Positions 16,182 to 24,848 of a stretch of DNA of 45,494 nucleotides are shown here, piece after piece. This DNA is from an uncultured Bacteroidales bacterium (lineage in GTDB: Bacteria; Bacteroidota; Bacteroidia; Bacteroidales; UBA932). Location: positions 1 to 45,494 of the forward strand of contig CAJUEK010000015.1 in the NCBI GenBank assembly GCA_910585445.1. Direction: 5' to 3'. Position numbers and translations under genes: made by a program. Position 1 is the first letter of the stretch, and each line of letters begins with the position of its first letter. The notes under the pieces were generated by a model. It was not told where the DNA came from, did not search any database, and was given only the letters and a program-made list of their open reading frames with translations.

Positions 16182-17474
16182 TTATTTTTTGATAACTGAT
16201 TCATATACGGCCTTAACCTTGGCGGCGGCATTGTTCCATTTCAGGGAATTGACCTCCTCATATCCGCAGCGTGCGGCCAGAGCCGATATCGCAGGATAAT
16301 TCAGCAGGCCATAGATGGCGTCAGACATGGCGTCCACATCCCAAAAGTCAACCTTGAGCGCATAATTGAGAATTTCAGCGCAGCCGGACTGCTTTGAAAT
16401 GATTGAAGGGACATTGGTCTGCATCGCCTCCAGAGGTGATATACCGAAAGGCTCTGAAATGGAAGGCATGACATAGACGTCAGACAGCGCAAACATCTTC
16501 TGCACCTCCACACCGCGGAGAAAGCCAGTAAAATGGAATCTGTCAGAAATGCCCAGTCTGGCGACGTGGCGTATGCACCTGTTGAGCATGTCACCGCTTC
16601 CGGCCATCACAAAGCGCACATTGTTGCACCTCTTGAGCACCTTGGCGGCAGCCTCAATGAAATACTCAGGCCCTTTCTGATATGTGACGCGTCCGAGGAA
16701 AGTGACAACCTTATCCTTCACATTGCGCTCGACCTCAAGATTCTCCCTTCCGCTGAAATCCACGGCGTTATGCACTGCAACCACCTTGTCCGGGTCAATC
16801 CCGTACCTGTTGATGACAATGTTTCTCGTAAGTTCGCTCACCGCAATCACCTTGTCGGCAGCCTCCATTCCCCTCTTTTCAAGGTCGAACACCCTTGTGT
16901 CAATCTTGTCGTCGCTTGCGCGGTCAAAGGAAGTTGCATGCACATGAATCACCAAAGGCTTGCCTGTAAGCTGCTTTGCAGCGATTCCTGCAAGATATGT
17001 AAGCCAGTCATGGGCATGAATCACATCAAACTCATCCTTGCGCTGCATGGCGATAGTGGCTCCCACCATTGCATAACGGGCTACTTCCTCCATGAGGTTC
17101 GCACCGTACTTGCCTGAGAACTTGTATTTCTGGCCATACTGCACACGGAATCCCTTTATCTGCCTCTTGCGCTCCTCCTCCACCATCGTGGTGAAGTCCT
17201 GAGGGTCAACATACGGAACCATGTTACTTCCGATATGCACAAACTGCACTTTCCCGAGAAACTCGTCAACAGTCGTGCTGACAGTATCAACGGCCACATC
17301 ACTTGCATTTATGATTTTGACGGCGCTCTGGTCCTCATCGCCCGAGGCGGACGGCATCACGAAAAGCACATCCACATCATTATAGGCAAGTCCTTTCGTC
17401 ATTCCGTAGCAAGCCGTTCCGAGACCCCCCGCTATATGAGGAGGAAACTCCCATCCGAACATCAGAACTTTCAT
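16182..17474 (-). CDS. GT4 glycosyltransferase of the glycogen cluster
   Basis: A 430-aa GT-B glycosyltransferase. The N-terminal start MKVLMFGWEFPPHIAGGLGT carries the GGLGT donor-site loop of starch/glycogen synthase-like enzymes. HAHDWLTYLAG follows in the middle, and the C-terminal domain has SEPFGISPLEAMQ, the E-x7-E motif. The likely role is alpha-glucan elongation from a nucleotide sugar, or priming, beside the GT3-type enzyme. Its ATG overlaps the stop of the debranching gene by one base (TAATG), a sign of translational coupling. Donor sugar cannot be read from the sequence. Confidence 0.88.
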   Translation of the reverse strand: MKVLMFGWEFPPHIAGGLGTACYGMTKGLAYNDVDVLFVMPSASGDEDQSAVKIINASDVAVDTVSTTVDEFLGKVQFVHIGSNMVPYVDPQDFTTMVEEERKRQIKGFRVQYGQKYKFSGKYGANLMEEVARYAMVGATIAMQRKDEFDVIHAHDWLTYLAGIAAKQLTGKPLVIHVHATSFDRASDDKIDTRVFDLEKRGMEAADKVIAVSELTRNIVINRYGIDPDKVVAVHNAVDFSGRENLEVERNVKDKVVTFLGRVTYQKGPEYFIEAAAKVLKRCNNVRFVMAGSGDMLNRCIRHVARLGISDRFHFTGFLRGVEVQKMFALSDVYVMPSISEPFGISPLEAMQTNVPSIISKQSGCAEILNYALKVDFWDVDAMSDAIYGLLNYPAISALAARCGYEEVNSLKWNNAAAKVKAVYESVIKK

Positions 17475-19417
17475 TATTTTTCCTCCTTCTTATTTTGGTC
17501 CATAATATATAATATGCGCAAGAGAGCCGCCGTGCTCATGGCAGACGCAATGGCGCCATGCGGTTCATGAGGAGGGTCTCCGTCATAAAGTTCCGAGAAT
17601 GCCCCGACACCATGCTTGCTTATATCCTCGAAAAAGCCTTCAACGAGATAATTGGCCTTGTTGCTGAACACAGGTCCCATCATCTTGAAGCATACGTCAA
17701 TATAAGGCGCGAGCAAATCCGGGAATGCGCATCCCTGATGGTATGCGAGGTCACGGTCTATCTGGGAGCCTTCATACACTCCCTTATAAGCCTCATTACG
17801 CGGAGAAAGCGACCTGAGTCCCCTCTTTGTGAGAAGTTCGTCATTTATCGTCATGACTGTATCGGAAACAACCTCGTCATCCACAGCAACATAATCAAGG
17901 CACACCGCGAACAGTATGTTAGGCCTTACGGCCCTGTCCTGAGGTCCGTTGCCCACGAAATCAACAAGATATCCCCAATCAGCTCTCCAGAATGTAGGCT
18001 GGAAATTCTGCTTCACAAGCTCACGTACAGGAGTCCAGCGCTCGACGAAAGCATTTCCTTTCTTAGGCCCGTACTTTGTCTCCATGTCTATGGCAAAGCA
18101 CAATGCGTTGTACCAGAATGCGTTGGTCTCTATCTGATAGCCGGCCCTCTCTGTCACAGGACGCCCATAGACGTATGCGTTCATCCATGAAAGGGCAACC
18201 CCGTCCATCTGTGCCCAAAGCAGTCCGTTCGGATGCATGGCAATCTCATTTCTCTTGCCAGGGGCGTAGCTTTCTATTATGGCCTTGAGAGTCTCGCCGT
18301 ATTTTTTCCATATCTGCTTTTCCTTTCCGCTGAAACGGATGTACTGCTGTATGGTCTCGGTAAGGCGCAGAGGAGCCTCACACTGTGTGGTACGATGGAA
18401 GAGACGCTCCTGCTCATCAGCAATCAGCGTGTCAAGAATGCTCTCAAACTCATCACAGTTGCCGTCAGCATAAAGCGTCAGTCCAGGAAGAGAGACCACA
18501 GTCTCCCTCAGAAGCCCTGTCTCGAGCCAAGAGAACCCGGCATTTATGCGAAGCTTGTCTCCCTGACGGAACTTGAAGAGCCTTGCATTGTGAACCAGAA
18601 GATCATGGTAAGACTCAATGCTGCCCATTTTCTTGAGGGTCTCCGTGAATTTCCTTTTCAGTCCCTTAGGATTGATTTCATTTACTGATGCGGAGAATAC
18701 CACAGACTCGCCCGGCTTCAGCTCAAGAGTGAATGTTCCCGGAACAAACAGGTCCTCGCGGCAGTCGAATCCGCGGCGGTACTCGTCAGAATATGTGACA
18801 CCGTTATACCAGTATGGCTGGTATTTGAACGCCGACGCCGCAGAAGTCTGCATGTTGAGATACGGGAAACCGTTGTACATCCTGAAAGCGACTCCGGAAG
18901 CGACCTCATCATAGCCCGTATAGGCCTCAGAGTTCTGGGCAGTGAGACTGTGCACGCTCCTAAAAGCAAGGAAAGGCTTCAGGACAAGCGACACTTTAGA
19001 AGGAGCCTCAAGCAACTCATACCTGATGAGCACCTGGTCATTGTCAGGAACCATCATGATGGTCTTGGTGAAGAGGATGCCTCCTACCTTATAGGTGATT
19101 ACAGGAACAGGATCGGCGTCAAAGTCCACAATGTACTTGTGTCCTCTCGGCTCATACGTGTCACCGTAGCAGTGAATGCCGAGGTTGAACTGCTTGCCCC
19201 TGAGGACAAGGCTTTCATCCAAGGCAGACAGCAACATGTACCTTCCTCCACCCAATTCCCCTACGGGAACGGCAAGAAGCCCGTGATAGCGCCTTGTGTT
19301 GCAGGTCACGATGGACGTGTTACAATAGGCCCCCGACTCGCTTGCGGCGATAATCTCACGCTTGAGCGAATACTCGAGATTGACAAGTTCGGACTTGTTG
19401 AATTTTAGAAAAGCCAT
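17474..19417 (-). CDS. Glycogen debranching enzyme (amylo-alpha-1,6-glucosidase, GH133)
   Basis: A 647-aa cytoplasmic enzyme expected to cleave alpha-1,6 branch stubs. The N-terminal beta domain has CNTSIVTCNTRRYHGLLAV (residues 32-50), a GDE_N signature. The C-terminal (alpha/alpha)6 barrel has HPNGLLWAQMDGVALSWMNA and ETNAFWYNALCF. The WMNA motif has Asn413 where many GDE_C proteins have WMD. I chose the ATG at 19417 (MAFLKFNKSEL) over 19468; the upstream one would extend into the glgB end with an atypical start. It is translationally coupled to the GT4 gene. Confidence 0.9.
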   Translation of the reverse strand: MAFLKFNKSELVNLEYSLKREIIAASESGAYCNTSIVTCNTRRYHGLLAVPVGELGGGRYMLLSALDESLVLRGKQFNLGIHCYGDTYEPRGHKYIVDFDADPVPVITYKVGGILFTKTIMMVPDNDQVLIRYELLEAPSKVSLVLKPFLAFRSVHSLTAQNSEAYTGYDEVASGVAFRMYNGFPYLNMQTSAASAFKYQPYWYNGVTYSDEYRRGFDCREDLFVPGTFTLELKPGESVVFSASVNEINPKGLKRKFTETLKKMGSIESYHDLLVHNARLFKFRQGDKLRINAGFSWLETGLLRETVVSLPGLTLYADGNCDEFESILDTLIADEQERLFHRTTQCEAPLRLTETIQQYIRFSGKEKQIWKKYGETLKAIIESYAPGKRNEIAMHPNGLLWAQMDGVALSWMNAYVYGRPVTERAGYQIETNAFWYNALCFAIDMETKYGPKKGNAFVERWTPVRELVKQNFQPTFWRADWGYLVDFVGNGPQDRAVRPNILFAVCLDYVAVDDEVVSDTVMTINDELLTKRGLRSLSPRNEAYKGVYEGSQIDRDLAYHQGCAFPDLLAPYIDVCFKMMGPVFSNKANYLVEGFFEDISKHGVGAFSELYDGDPPHEPHGAIASAMSTAALLRILYIMDQNKKEEK

Positions 19418-19437
19418 ACTATAATGTTTAAGTTTAC

Positions 19438-21450
19438 TCAATCTATCTTTTTCAGGACGACAGCACACCGGCTCGGCAAATAAAGGAAAAGAGTGTCATC
19501 ATATTTGCCGTTTCCGTTCGGACTCTTCTCCGGAATACTAAAATGGACCTCTCCAGCCTTTAACCTGGAGAAGCCGTCAAATTCGTTTTCGTCTGTATTG
19601 AGTACCGCCTCGTATTTTCCGGCCGGAGCTGCAAAGCCATAGTCAGCAAAAGAGGCAGTGGGGTTGAAGTTGAGCGCAAAGATACAACTATTTCTTTGGA
19701 AAATAAGTATTTTTTTCTCCTCGTCCTGCACAAGAAGCTCCGGCTTTGCCTCCAAAACGGCCTCACGGCGCATCAGGGAGGTCATTGCCTTGTCAAAATT
19801 CCTCAAATATCTGTATCTTAGCCAGTCAGGCTCAGCAAGAGACCACTGTCTTCTCGCATGGGCAAAAGACCAGCCGTTCCCCTCACGCGGAAAATCAATC
19901 CACTCCGGATGGCCGAATTCGTTGCCCATGAAAGTGAGGTATCCGTCACCCGCTGTAGCCGCCGTAACCAGACGTATCATCTTATGCAGAGCCATGCCCC
20001 TGTCAATGACCGGAGACTCGGACTCCTTGTTCATGGAAGTGTACATCTGGGCATCCATAAGCCGGAACGCGATGGTCTTGTCACCGACCATCGCCTGGTC
20101 ATGGCATTCTGCATAGCTTATGGTCTTCTCGTCAGCACGCTTGTTGGTCAGCTGCCACCACATCTCTCCCATGCTCCACTTGTCATCGCTGAGCGTCTTT
20201 ATCCATTTTATCCAATTGTCAGCCACGCCCATGCTCATCCTGAAGTCAAACCCGACTCCTCCCTGGGCAAACGGCGCGGCAAGCCCTGCCATTCCGCTCA
20301 CATCCTCCGCGATGGTAAAGGCATCACCATCAAGCTCATGCACAAGCATATTCGCCAATGCCAGATAGGTCACTGCATTCTCATCCACGCCTGCGTCAAA
20401 ATACTGGGCATATCCGGAAAAATCCTTGCCGAGCCCATGATCCCAATACAGCATGCTCGTGACCCCGTCAAAGCGGAATCCGTCGAGATGATATTCCTCC
20501 ATCCACCATTTGCAGTTGGAAAGGAGGAAATGCACAGTCTCGTCCTTGCCATAGTCAAAGCAGCGCGAGCCCCATGCAGGATGACGTCCCTGCGCCCCTC
20601 CGTAAAAATACAGGTCCTCGCGCCCGTCGAACTTGCCGAGTCCTTCGGCCTCATTGTCAACCGAATGCGAATGCACTATGTCCATCACGACAGCGATTCC
20701 GAGCCCATGGGCCTCATCCACGAGGGCCTTGAACTCCTCAGGTGTGCCGAAACGCGAGCTGAGCGCAAAGAAATTGGACACCTGATAACCGAACGAGCCG
20801 TAATAAGGATGCTCCTGAAGAGCCATTATCTGTATCGTGTCATAGCCCAGGTCAGCCACCTTTGGAAGAACATCGCGCCGGAACTCCTCAAAAGTACCGA
20901 CACGTTCCTCCTCAGTGGCCATTCCGATATGGCACTCATATATGAAAGGATGTTCCCTTTTCCCGGACTTGCCGTTTTTCCACACATAAGGCTCCGGGTC
21001 CCATACCTGGGCGCAGAAAGTCTTTGTATGAGGGTCCTGGACAGCCCTGGTCACATATGCAGGCAGCCTTTCCGCCCCTCCGCCGGGCCACTCAACAAAG
21101 AGCTTGTACAAAGTCCCGTGCGACAGGAACATGCTGCCAAGGCTTATCTCCCAGTTGCCAGAGCCTACAGGCTTCAGAGCATAGGCCTCACTGCGGCGCC
21201 AGTTGTTGAACTCCCCTATCAGATACAGTTTGGTAGCATTGGGAGCCCATTCGCGGAACACCCATCCGCCGTCCTCTGTCTTGTGAAGTCCGTAATACAT
21301 ATGATTGTTCACGCCATGCGACAGGGAGCCGCCTACAGAAATCCTGTCCCTCGCCTCCTCTATCCTGGCTTTCCTTGCATCTATGGCATCTTTGAAGGGC
21401 ATAAGCCACGAATCGGAGTCATAGAGCATCTTTTCAGCCTTTATTTCCAT
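19438..21450 (-). CDS. glgB: 1,4-alpha-glucan branching enzyme (GH13_8 type)
   Basis: Forms alpha-1,6 branches in glycogen. The 670-aa protein has an N-terminal CBM48-like domain (WVFREWAPNATKLYLIGEFNNW), then the GH13 barrel with GFRFDGVTSMLY (Asp328, nucleophile) and TIAEDVSGM (Glu382, acid/base), YAECHDQAMVGDKT near the third acid, and a C-terminal beta domain. The length and motifs match the eukaryote-like GH13_8 group rather than E. coli GlgB. The ATG at 21450 (MEIKAEKMLYDSDSW) is preferred over 21495, which would overlap xseB. It lies 13 bases after xseB and heads the glycogen block, with no room for a private promoter. Confidence 0.96.
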   Translation of the reverse strand: MEIKAEKMLYDSDSWLMPFKDAIDARKARIEEARDRISVGGSLSHGVNNHMYYGLHKTEDGGWVFREWAPNATKLYLIGEFNNWRRSEAYALKPVGSGNWEISLGSMFLSHGTLYKLFVEWPGGGAERLPAYVTRAVQDPHTKTFCAQVWDPEPYVWKNGKSGKREHPFIYECHIGMATEEERVGTFEEFRRDVLPKVADLGYDTIQIMALQEHPYYGSFGYQVSNFFALSSRFGTPEEFKALVDEAHGLGIAVVMDIVHSHSVDNEAEGLGKFDGREDLYFYGGAQGRHPAWGSRCFDYGKDETVHFLLSNCKWWMEEYHLDGFRFDGVTSMLYWDHGLGKDFSGYAQYFDAGVDENAVTYLALANMLVHELDGDAFTIAEDVSGMAGLAAPFAQGGVGFDFRMSMGVADNWIKWIKTLSDDKWSMGEMWWQLTNKRADEKTISYAECHDQAMVGDKTIAFRLMDAQMYTSMNKESESPVIDRGMALHKMIRLVTAATAGDGYLTFMGNEFGHPEWIDFPREGNGWSFAHARRQWSLAEPDWLRYRYLRNFDKAMTSLMRREAVLEAKPELLVQDEEKKILIFQRNSCIFALNFNPTASFADYGFAAPAGKYEAVLNTDENEFDGFSRLKAGEVHFSIPEKSPNGNGKYDDTLFLYLPSRCAVVLKKID

Positions 21451-21463
21451 AATTTTCAGTGTT

Positions 21464-21670
21464 TCAATTGTAATCTTCCGCATCCATGGCCGCAAGTTTC
21501 TCCCTTGCCCCTCTCAAATAGGCACGGCACGCCGCTATAAGCTCCATGGAACGCTTTATGTGGTTTTCTATGTCAGAGATACCCGTATCCGGATCCTCAA
21601 CCTTGGCGGCAATTGACTCAAGTTCAGCCACAGCCGCGGCATAATCAAATTCTTCTTTATTCTTTTTCAT
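21464..21670 (-). CDS. xseB: Exodeoxyribonuclease VII small subunit
   Basis: A 68-aa protein (start MKKNKEEFDYAAAVAELESI). XseB helices multimerise on XseA to form exonuclease VII, which degrades single-stranded DNA from both ends. The family pattern is visible: FDYAAAVAELESIAAKVEDPD, then SDIENHIKRSMELIAACR and a helix. The start at 21670 overlaps the xseA 3' end by 14 bases, the usual xseA-xseB coupling. A longer frame to 21751 is an artefact inside xseA. Confidence 0.92.
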   Translation of the reverse strand: MKKNKEEFDYAAAVAELESIAAKVEDPDTGISDIENHIKRSMELIAACRAYLRGAREKLAAMDAEDYN

Positions 21671-22862
21671 AATCGTCCCCTCCAAATTCAGAAACATCCT
21701 CAACCCTGCATCCCAGCACACCGTCACGGAACATGACCGTAACCCTGTCACCGGCCTTTCTGCCTTTGGCAGCCTTTATCACGACCCCGCGCGAATCAGC
21801 CGCAAGGACATAGCCTCGCGAAAGCAAAGCCCTCGGGTCCGCAGCAGCAATCCTCGCCCCAAGCACATCCACAGCAGACTCCATTGCCCCGATTTTCAAG
21901 GCCAGCCCACCGCGGATTCTGGACTTGAGAAGCCCTATGCCTCCCTCCATCACCGCAAGCCTGTGAGAAAAAGCCATGCGCATACGCGTCATATAGGACG
22001 ACAGCCTCTCATCCTCCGCCTCATAGATACCAATGAAATAATCGGCAAGAGCCGTCGGAGTCTTGAGATACTCATGGGCAACCATATCGCACACATGATA
22101 ATCCTGGTCATGCCCCACGGCCGTCAGCACCGGCAGCGGATACTGGGCTATCACCGCTGACATGTAATAGTCATCATAGCAGGCAAGATCCAGCTTGGCC
22201 CCTCCACCGCGCAATATGAGGACAGCGTCATAATCCGCCCCGCTGTCCAAGACGGCATCAAGGGCAGCCACGACAGACTCCGGACAAGAAGCGCCCTGCA
22301 TCTGGGCAGGGAAAAGCTCCGTGACGAACATGAACCCGTACGGATTTTCATGAAGATGACGCATGAAGTCCCTGTATCCCGCAGCATCCGGAGCCGAAAT
22401 TATGGCAAGCCTGCGCGGAAGAAGCGGAAGGGAGAGCCTTTTCTGCAAATCCGCAAGCCCCTCCTTCACAAGGCGGTCCACAGTGCGGCGGCGCTCCAGT
22501 TCCCTCTGTCCGAGGGAAAAGTCCGGGTCTATGTCATTTATTATAAGGGACAGGCCGTAAAGCTGGCTGTAATTGACCTGGATTTCAACCAGGACAGACA
22601 TGCCTTCCGACAACGGAGAGCCGGTGACCGATTCGAAATAAGGAGCGAGAAACCTGTATCTTGAACTCCATATTATGGCGGAAGCCTTTGCGGCAAGACC
22701 GTTTTCGCCGCTTTGGGAAAGCTCCAGATAGCAATGGCCCCCGGAACGCGCCTTGACGGCGCTGACCTCAGCCTTCAGCCATATGCGTCCGGGGAAAAGA
22801 CATTCCACCCCCTCCTTAAGTCTTGACTGAAGCTCTAAAAGGTCTATGAAGTCTCTTTCCAT
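21657..22862 (-). CDS. xseA: Exodeoxyribonuclease VII large subunit
   Basis: The catalytic subunit of exonuclease VII. The 401-aa protein has an N-terminal OB fold (about 15-110, FPGRIWLKAEVSAVKARSGG), then the nuclease domain with APDAAGYRDFMRHL, ILRGGGAKLDLACYDD and AVGHDQDYHVCDMVAHE. It ends with a coiled region and the XseB-binding C-terminus. It is somewhat shorter than E. coli XseA (456 aa). It is the first gene of the minus-strand run, and a TAAATTTG box lies about 40 bases upstream. Confidence 0.95.
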   Translation of the reverse strand: MERDFIDLLELQSRLKEGVECLFPGRIWLKAEVSAVKARSGGHCYLELSQSGENGLAAKASAIIWSSRYRFLAPYFESVTGSPLSEGMSVLVEIQVNYSQLYGLSLIINDIDPDFSLGQRELERRRTVDRLVKEGLADLQKRLSLPLLPRRLAIISAPDAAGYRDFMRHLHENPYGFMFVTELFPAQMQGASCPESVVAALDAVLDSGADYDAVLILRGGGAKLDLACYDDYYMSAVIAQYPLPVLTAVGHDQDYHVCDMVAHEYLKTPTALADYFIGIYEAEDERLSSYMTRMRMAFSHRLAVMEGGIGLLKSRIRGGLALKIGAMESAVDVLGARIAAADPRALLSRGYVLAADSRGVVIKAAKGRKAGDRVTVMFRDGVLGCRVEDVSEFGGDDYEKE

Positions 22863-22903
22863 AAGGTTTCGGACACGTTTTGTGTTTCTTGTTTGAAGCG
22901 ATA

Positions 22904-22911
22904 CAAATTTA
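22904..22911 (-). promoter_or_regulatory. -7 box for the xseA-glycogen gene run
   Basis: Read leftward it is TAAATTTG, matching TAnnTTTG, 41 bases before the xseA ATG. It is the only clear promoter upstream of the glycogen block, because every gap down to ribF is short or overlapping. Confidence 0.55.
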
Positions 22912-22963
22912 GCAAAATTTCCGATACATGCATCATGATTTCATGACAAATAAAAAAAATCGC

Positions 22964-22971
22964 TATCTTTG
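22964..22971 (+). promoter_or_regulatory. -7 box for the engB-prs-der operon
   Basis: TATCTTTG matches TAnnTTTG, 27 bases before the engB ATG at 22999. A weak TTTC lies near -33. It is divergent from the xseA box. Confidence 0.6.
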
Positions 22972-22998
22972 TCGGCTGATTTTGAGACCTCATGCATT

Positions 22999-23607
22999 AT
23001 GAAGATCACTGAAGCGTTATTTGCCGGCAGCAGCACAAGAATATCCGAGAAGCCGAAACAGAAATTCCCTGAGTTCGCCTTCATCGGCAGATCCAATGTC
23101 GGGAAATCATCCCTGATCAACATGCTGTGCAACAACAGGAAGCTCGCAATGACTTCCAGCAAGCCAGGAAAGACGAAACTTGTGAACCATTTTCTCATAA
23201 ACAGACAGTGGTATCTGGTGGACCTTCCAGGCTATGGCTACGCAAAGATGTCGGCCACAGGAAAGCAGAAGCTGGAGCAGATTATCCGCAACTACATCAA
23301 CCTTTCGGAAGAGATGGTCATGCTCTTTGTCCTCATTGACTCGCGCCATGACATAGGCAAGGTTGACATGGACTTCCTTACGGAACTGGGCCAGAGCGGG
23401 ATTCCTTTTGCGATAATCTTCACGAAAGGCGACAAGAATGGACCCAACGTGACCAAGGAGCAGACTGACAGGATGAAGCGCCAGATTCTCGAATTCTGGG
23501 AGGAACTTCCTCCGACCTTCATTAGCTCATCCCAGACAGGCATGGGACGAGATGAAATACTTGATTACATCGGTGACGTGCTGTCATCGCTGGAAAATGC
23601 CCAATAA
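22999..23607 (+). CDS. engB: Ribosome biogenesis GTPase YihA/YsxC (EngB)
   Basis: A 202-aa GTPase needed for 50S subunit assembly. G1 is GRSNVGKSS (residues 30-38), G3 is DLPGYG, G4 is FTKGD and G5 is SSQTG. The ATG at 22999 (MKITEALFAGSS) is chosen because it suits the family N-terminus and sits just after the -7 box; a frame opening at 22969 would start within the promoter. It heads an operon with prs, a small protein gene and der. der also encodes a 50S assembly GTPase. Confidence 0.95.
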   Translation: MKITEALFAGSSTRISEKPKQKFPEFAFIGRSNVGKSSLINMLCNNRKLAMTSSKPGKTKLVNHFLINRQWYLVDLPGYGYAKMSATGKQKLEQIIRNYINLSEEMVMLFVLIDSRHDIGKVDMDFLTELGQSGIPFAIIFTKGDKNGPNVTKEQTDRMKRQILEFWEELPPTFISSSQTGMGRDEILDYIGDVLSSLENAQ

Positions 23608-23630
23608 CAGAACCAAACCCTCACAATACG

Positions 23631-24581
23631 ATGCACAACGAACACAAAATGAAACTTTTCGCCTGCAGGGCCTCCAAGGACTTTGCAATGAAAGTCGCCA
23701 AAGCCCTCAACCTCGACCTTGGCGAGTCTGATGTACTGACATTCAGCGACGGCGAGTTCCAGCCGTCTTTCAACGAGAGCGTCAGGGGAGCTACAGTATT
23801 TATCGTGCAGTCAACATGCCCTCCGACAGACAACCTTTTCGAGCTTCTGCTCATGGCTGATGCCGCGAAAAGAGCCTCTGCACACAGCGTAATCGCAGTA
23901 ATGCCTTATTTCGGATGGGCGCGCCAGGACCGCAAGGACAAGCCGAGGGTGTCAATCGGAGCCAAGCTTGTGGCCAACATGCTTCACGCCGCAGGATGCG
24001 ACAGGGTCATGACATGCGACCTGCATGCGGACCAGATACAGGGCTTCTTCGACTTCCCGGTTGACCATATATACGCAAGTACGGTATTCCTGCCGTATCT
24101 CAAGGCAAAGAACATAGAGAACCTGGCAATCGCCGCACCTGACATGGGAGGCGCCAAAAGGGCCAACGCATATGCAAGATACCTCCAGTGTCCTGTCATC
24201 ATATGCCATAAGTCACGTGAGAAAGCCAATGTGGTAGGCTCAATCACGGCAATCGGAGACATCGAGGGCAAGAACGTGGTCATCGTTGATGACATCATAG
24301 ACACCGCAGGAACCCTCGCAAAGGCTGCGAACGTGCTCAAGGACATGGGAGCGGCAAGCGTGCGTGCATGCGCCACACATGCTGTATTCTCAGGCCCGGC
24401 ATATGAAAGGATAGCCGAGTCCGCCCTCGAGGAAGTGCTCGTGTCCGACACGATTCCGCTCAGCCAGGACCCTTCCAAGGACAAGAGCAAGATTACAGTG
24501 CTGACAATGACAGATATCTTCGCAGACATCATAAACAAGGTTTACAACTACGAGGAAATCAGCTCAAGCTTCATAAACTGA
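23631..24581 (+). CDS. prs: Ribose-phosphate pyrophosphokinase (PRPP synthetase)
   Basis: Transfers diphosphate from ATP to ribose 5-phosphate, giving PRPP for nucleotide, His and Trp synthesis. The 316-aa length is normal. Signatures are present: FSDGEFQPSFNESVRG early, MTCDLHADQIQGFFDFPVDH in the middle, and the PRPP loop VVIVDDIIDTAGTLAKA near 220-236. A second ATG at 23649 (MKLFACR) is an alternative start. The gene is 23 bases after engB. Confidence 0.96.
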   Translation: MHNEHKMKLFACRASKDFAMKVAKALNLDLGESDVLTFSDGEFQPSFNESVRGATVFIVQSTCPPTDNLFELLLMADAAKRASAHSVIAVMPYFGWARQDRKDKPRVSIGAKLVANMLHAAGCDRVMTCDLHADQIQGFFDFPVDHIYASTVFLPYLKAKNIENLAIAAPDMGGAKRANAYARYLQCPVIICHKSREKANVVGSITAIGDIEGKNVVIVDDIIDTAGTLAKAANVLKDMGAASVRACATHAVFSGPAYERIAESALEEVLVSDTIPLSQDPSKDKSKITVLTMTDIFADIINKVYNYEEISSSFIN

Positions 24582-24588
24582 CGCCAGG

Positions 24589-24834
24589 ATGGAAATCTTC
24601 GTAGCCGCCCTCATACTTGTCGGACTCTGCGTCATCGGCCTTGGATTCAACATAATATTCAGGAAAGACGGGAAATTCCCCGAGACTGAGATAGAAAACA
24701 ACAAGGAGATGCGCAAGAGGGGCATAAGATGCGCCAGAGAAGAGGAGATGAGGATATGGGGCCGCAAAAACGGCAAGGAAAACCCTTCATGCAGTGACCT
24801 TGGCTGCAGTGACTGCAGCGCAGGCTGCCATTAA
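24589..24834 (+). CDS. Small Cys-rich single-pass membrane protein, unknown function
   Basis: An 81-aa protein with one N-terminal membrane helix (VAALILVGLCVIGLGFNIIF), then a charged stretch FRKDGKFPETEIENNKEMRKRGIRC. It ends in a cysteine cluster (PSCSDLGCSDCSAGCH; four Cys within 14 residues). The middle motif recalls a conserved family of short Bacteroidales membrane proteins; I know no function for it. The cysteines could bind metal. It starts seven bases after prs and ends 14 before der, so it is co-transcribed with both. Confidence 0.8.
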   Translation: MEIFVAALILVGLCVIGLGFNIIFRKDGKFPETEIENNKEMRKRGIRCAREEEMRIWGRKNGKENPSCSDLGCSDCSAGCH

Positions 24835-24848
24835 ACAATTATTTTATT

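Noticed and set aside
19858..21540. A 560-codon plus-strand frame opposite glgB.
   Set aside because: It is the antisense shadow of a well-supported GH13 gene. Long open antisense frames are expected from its codon bias.
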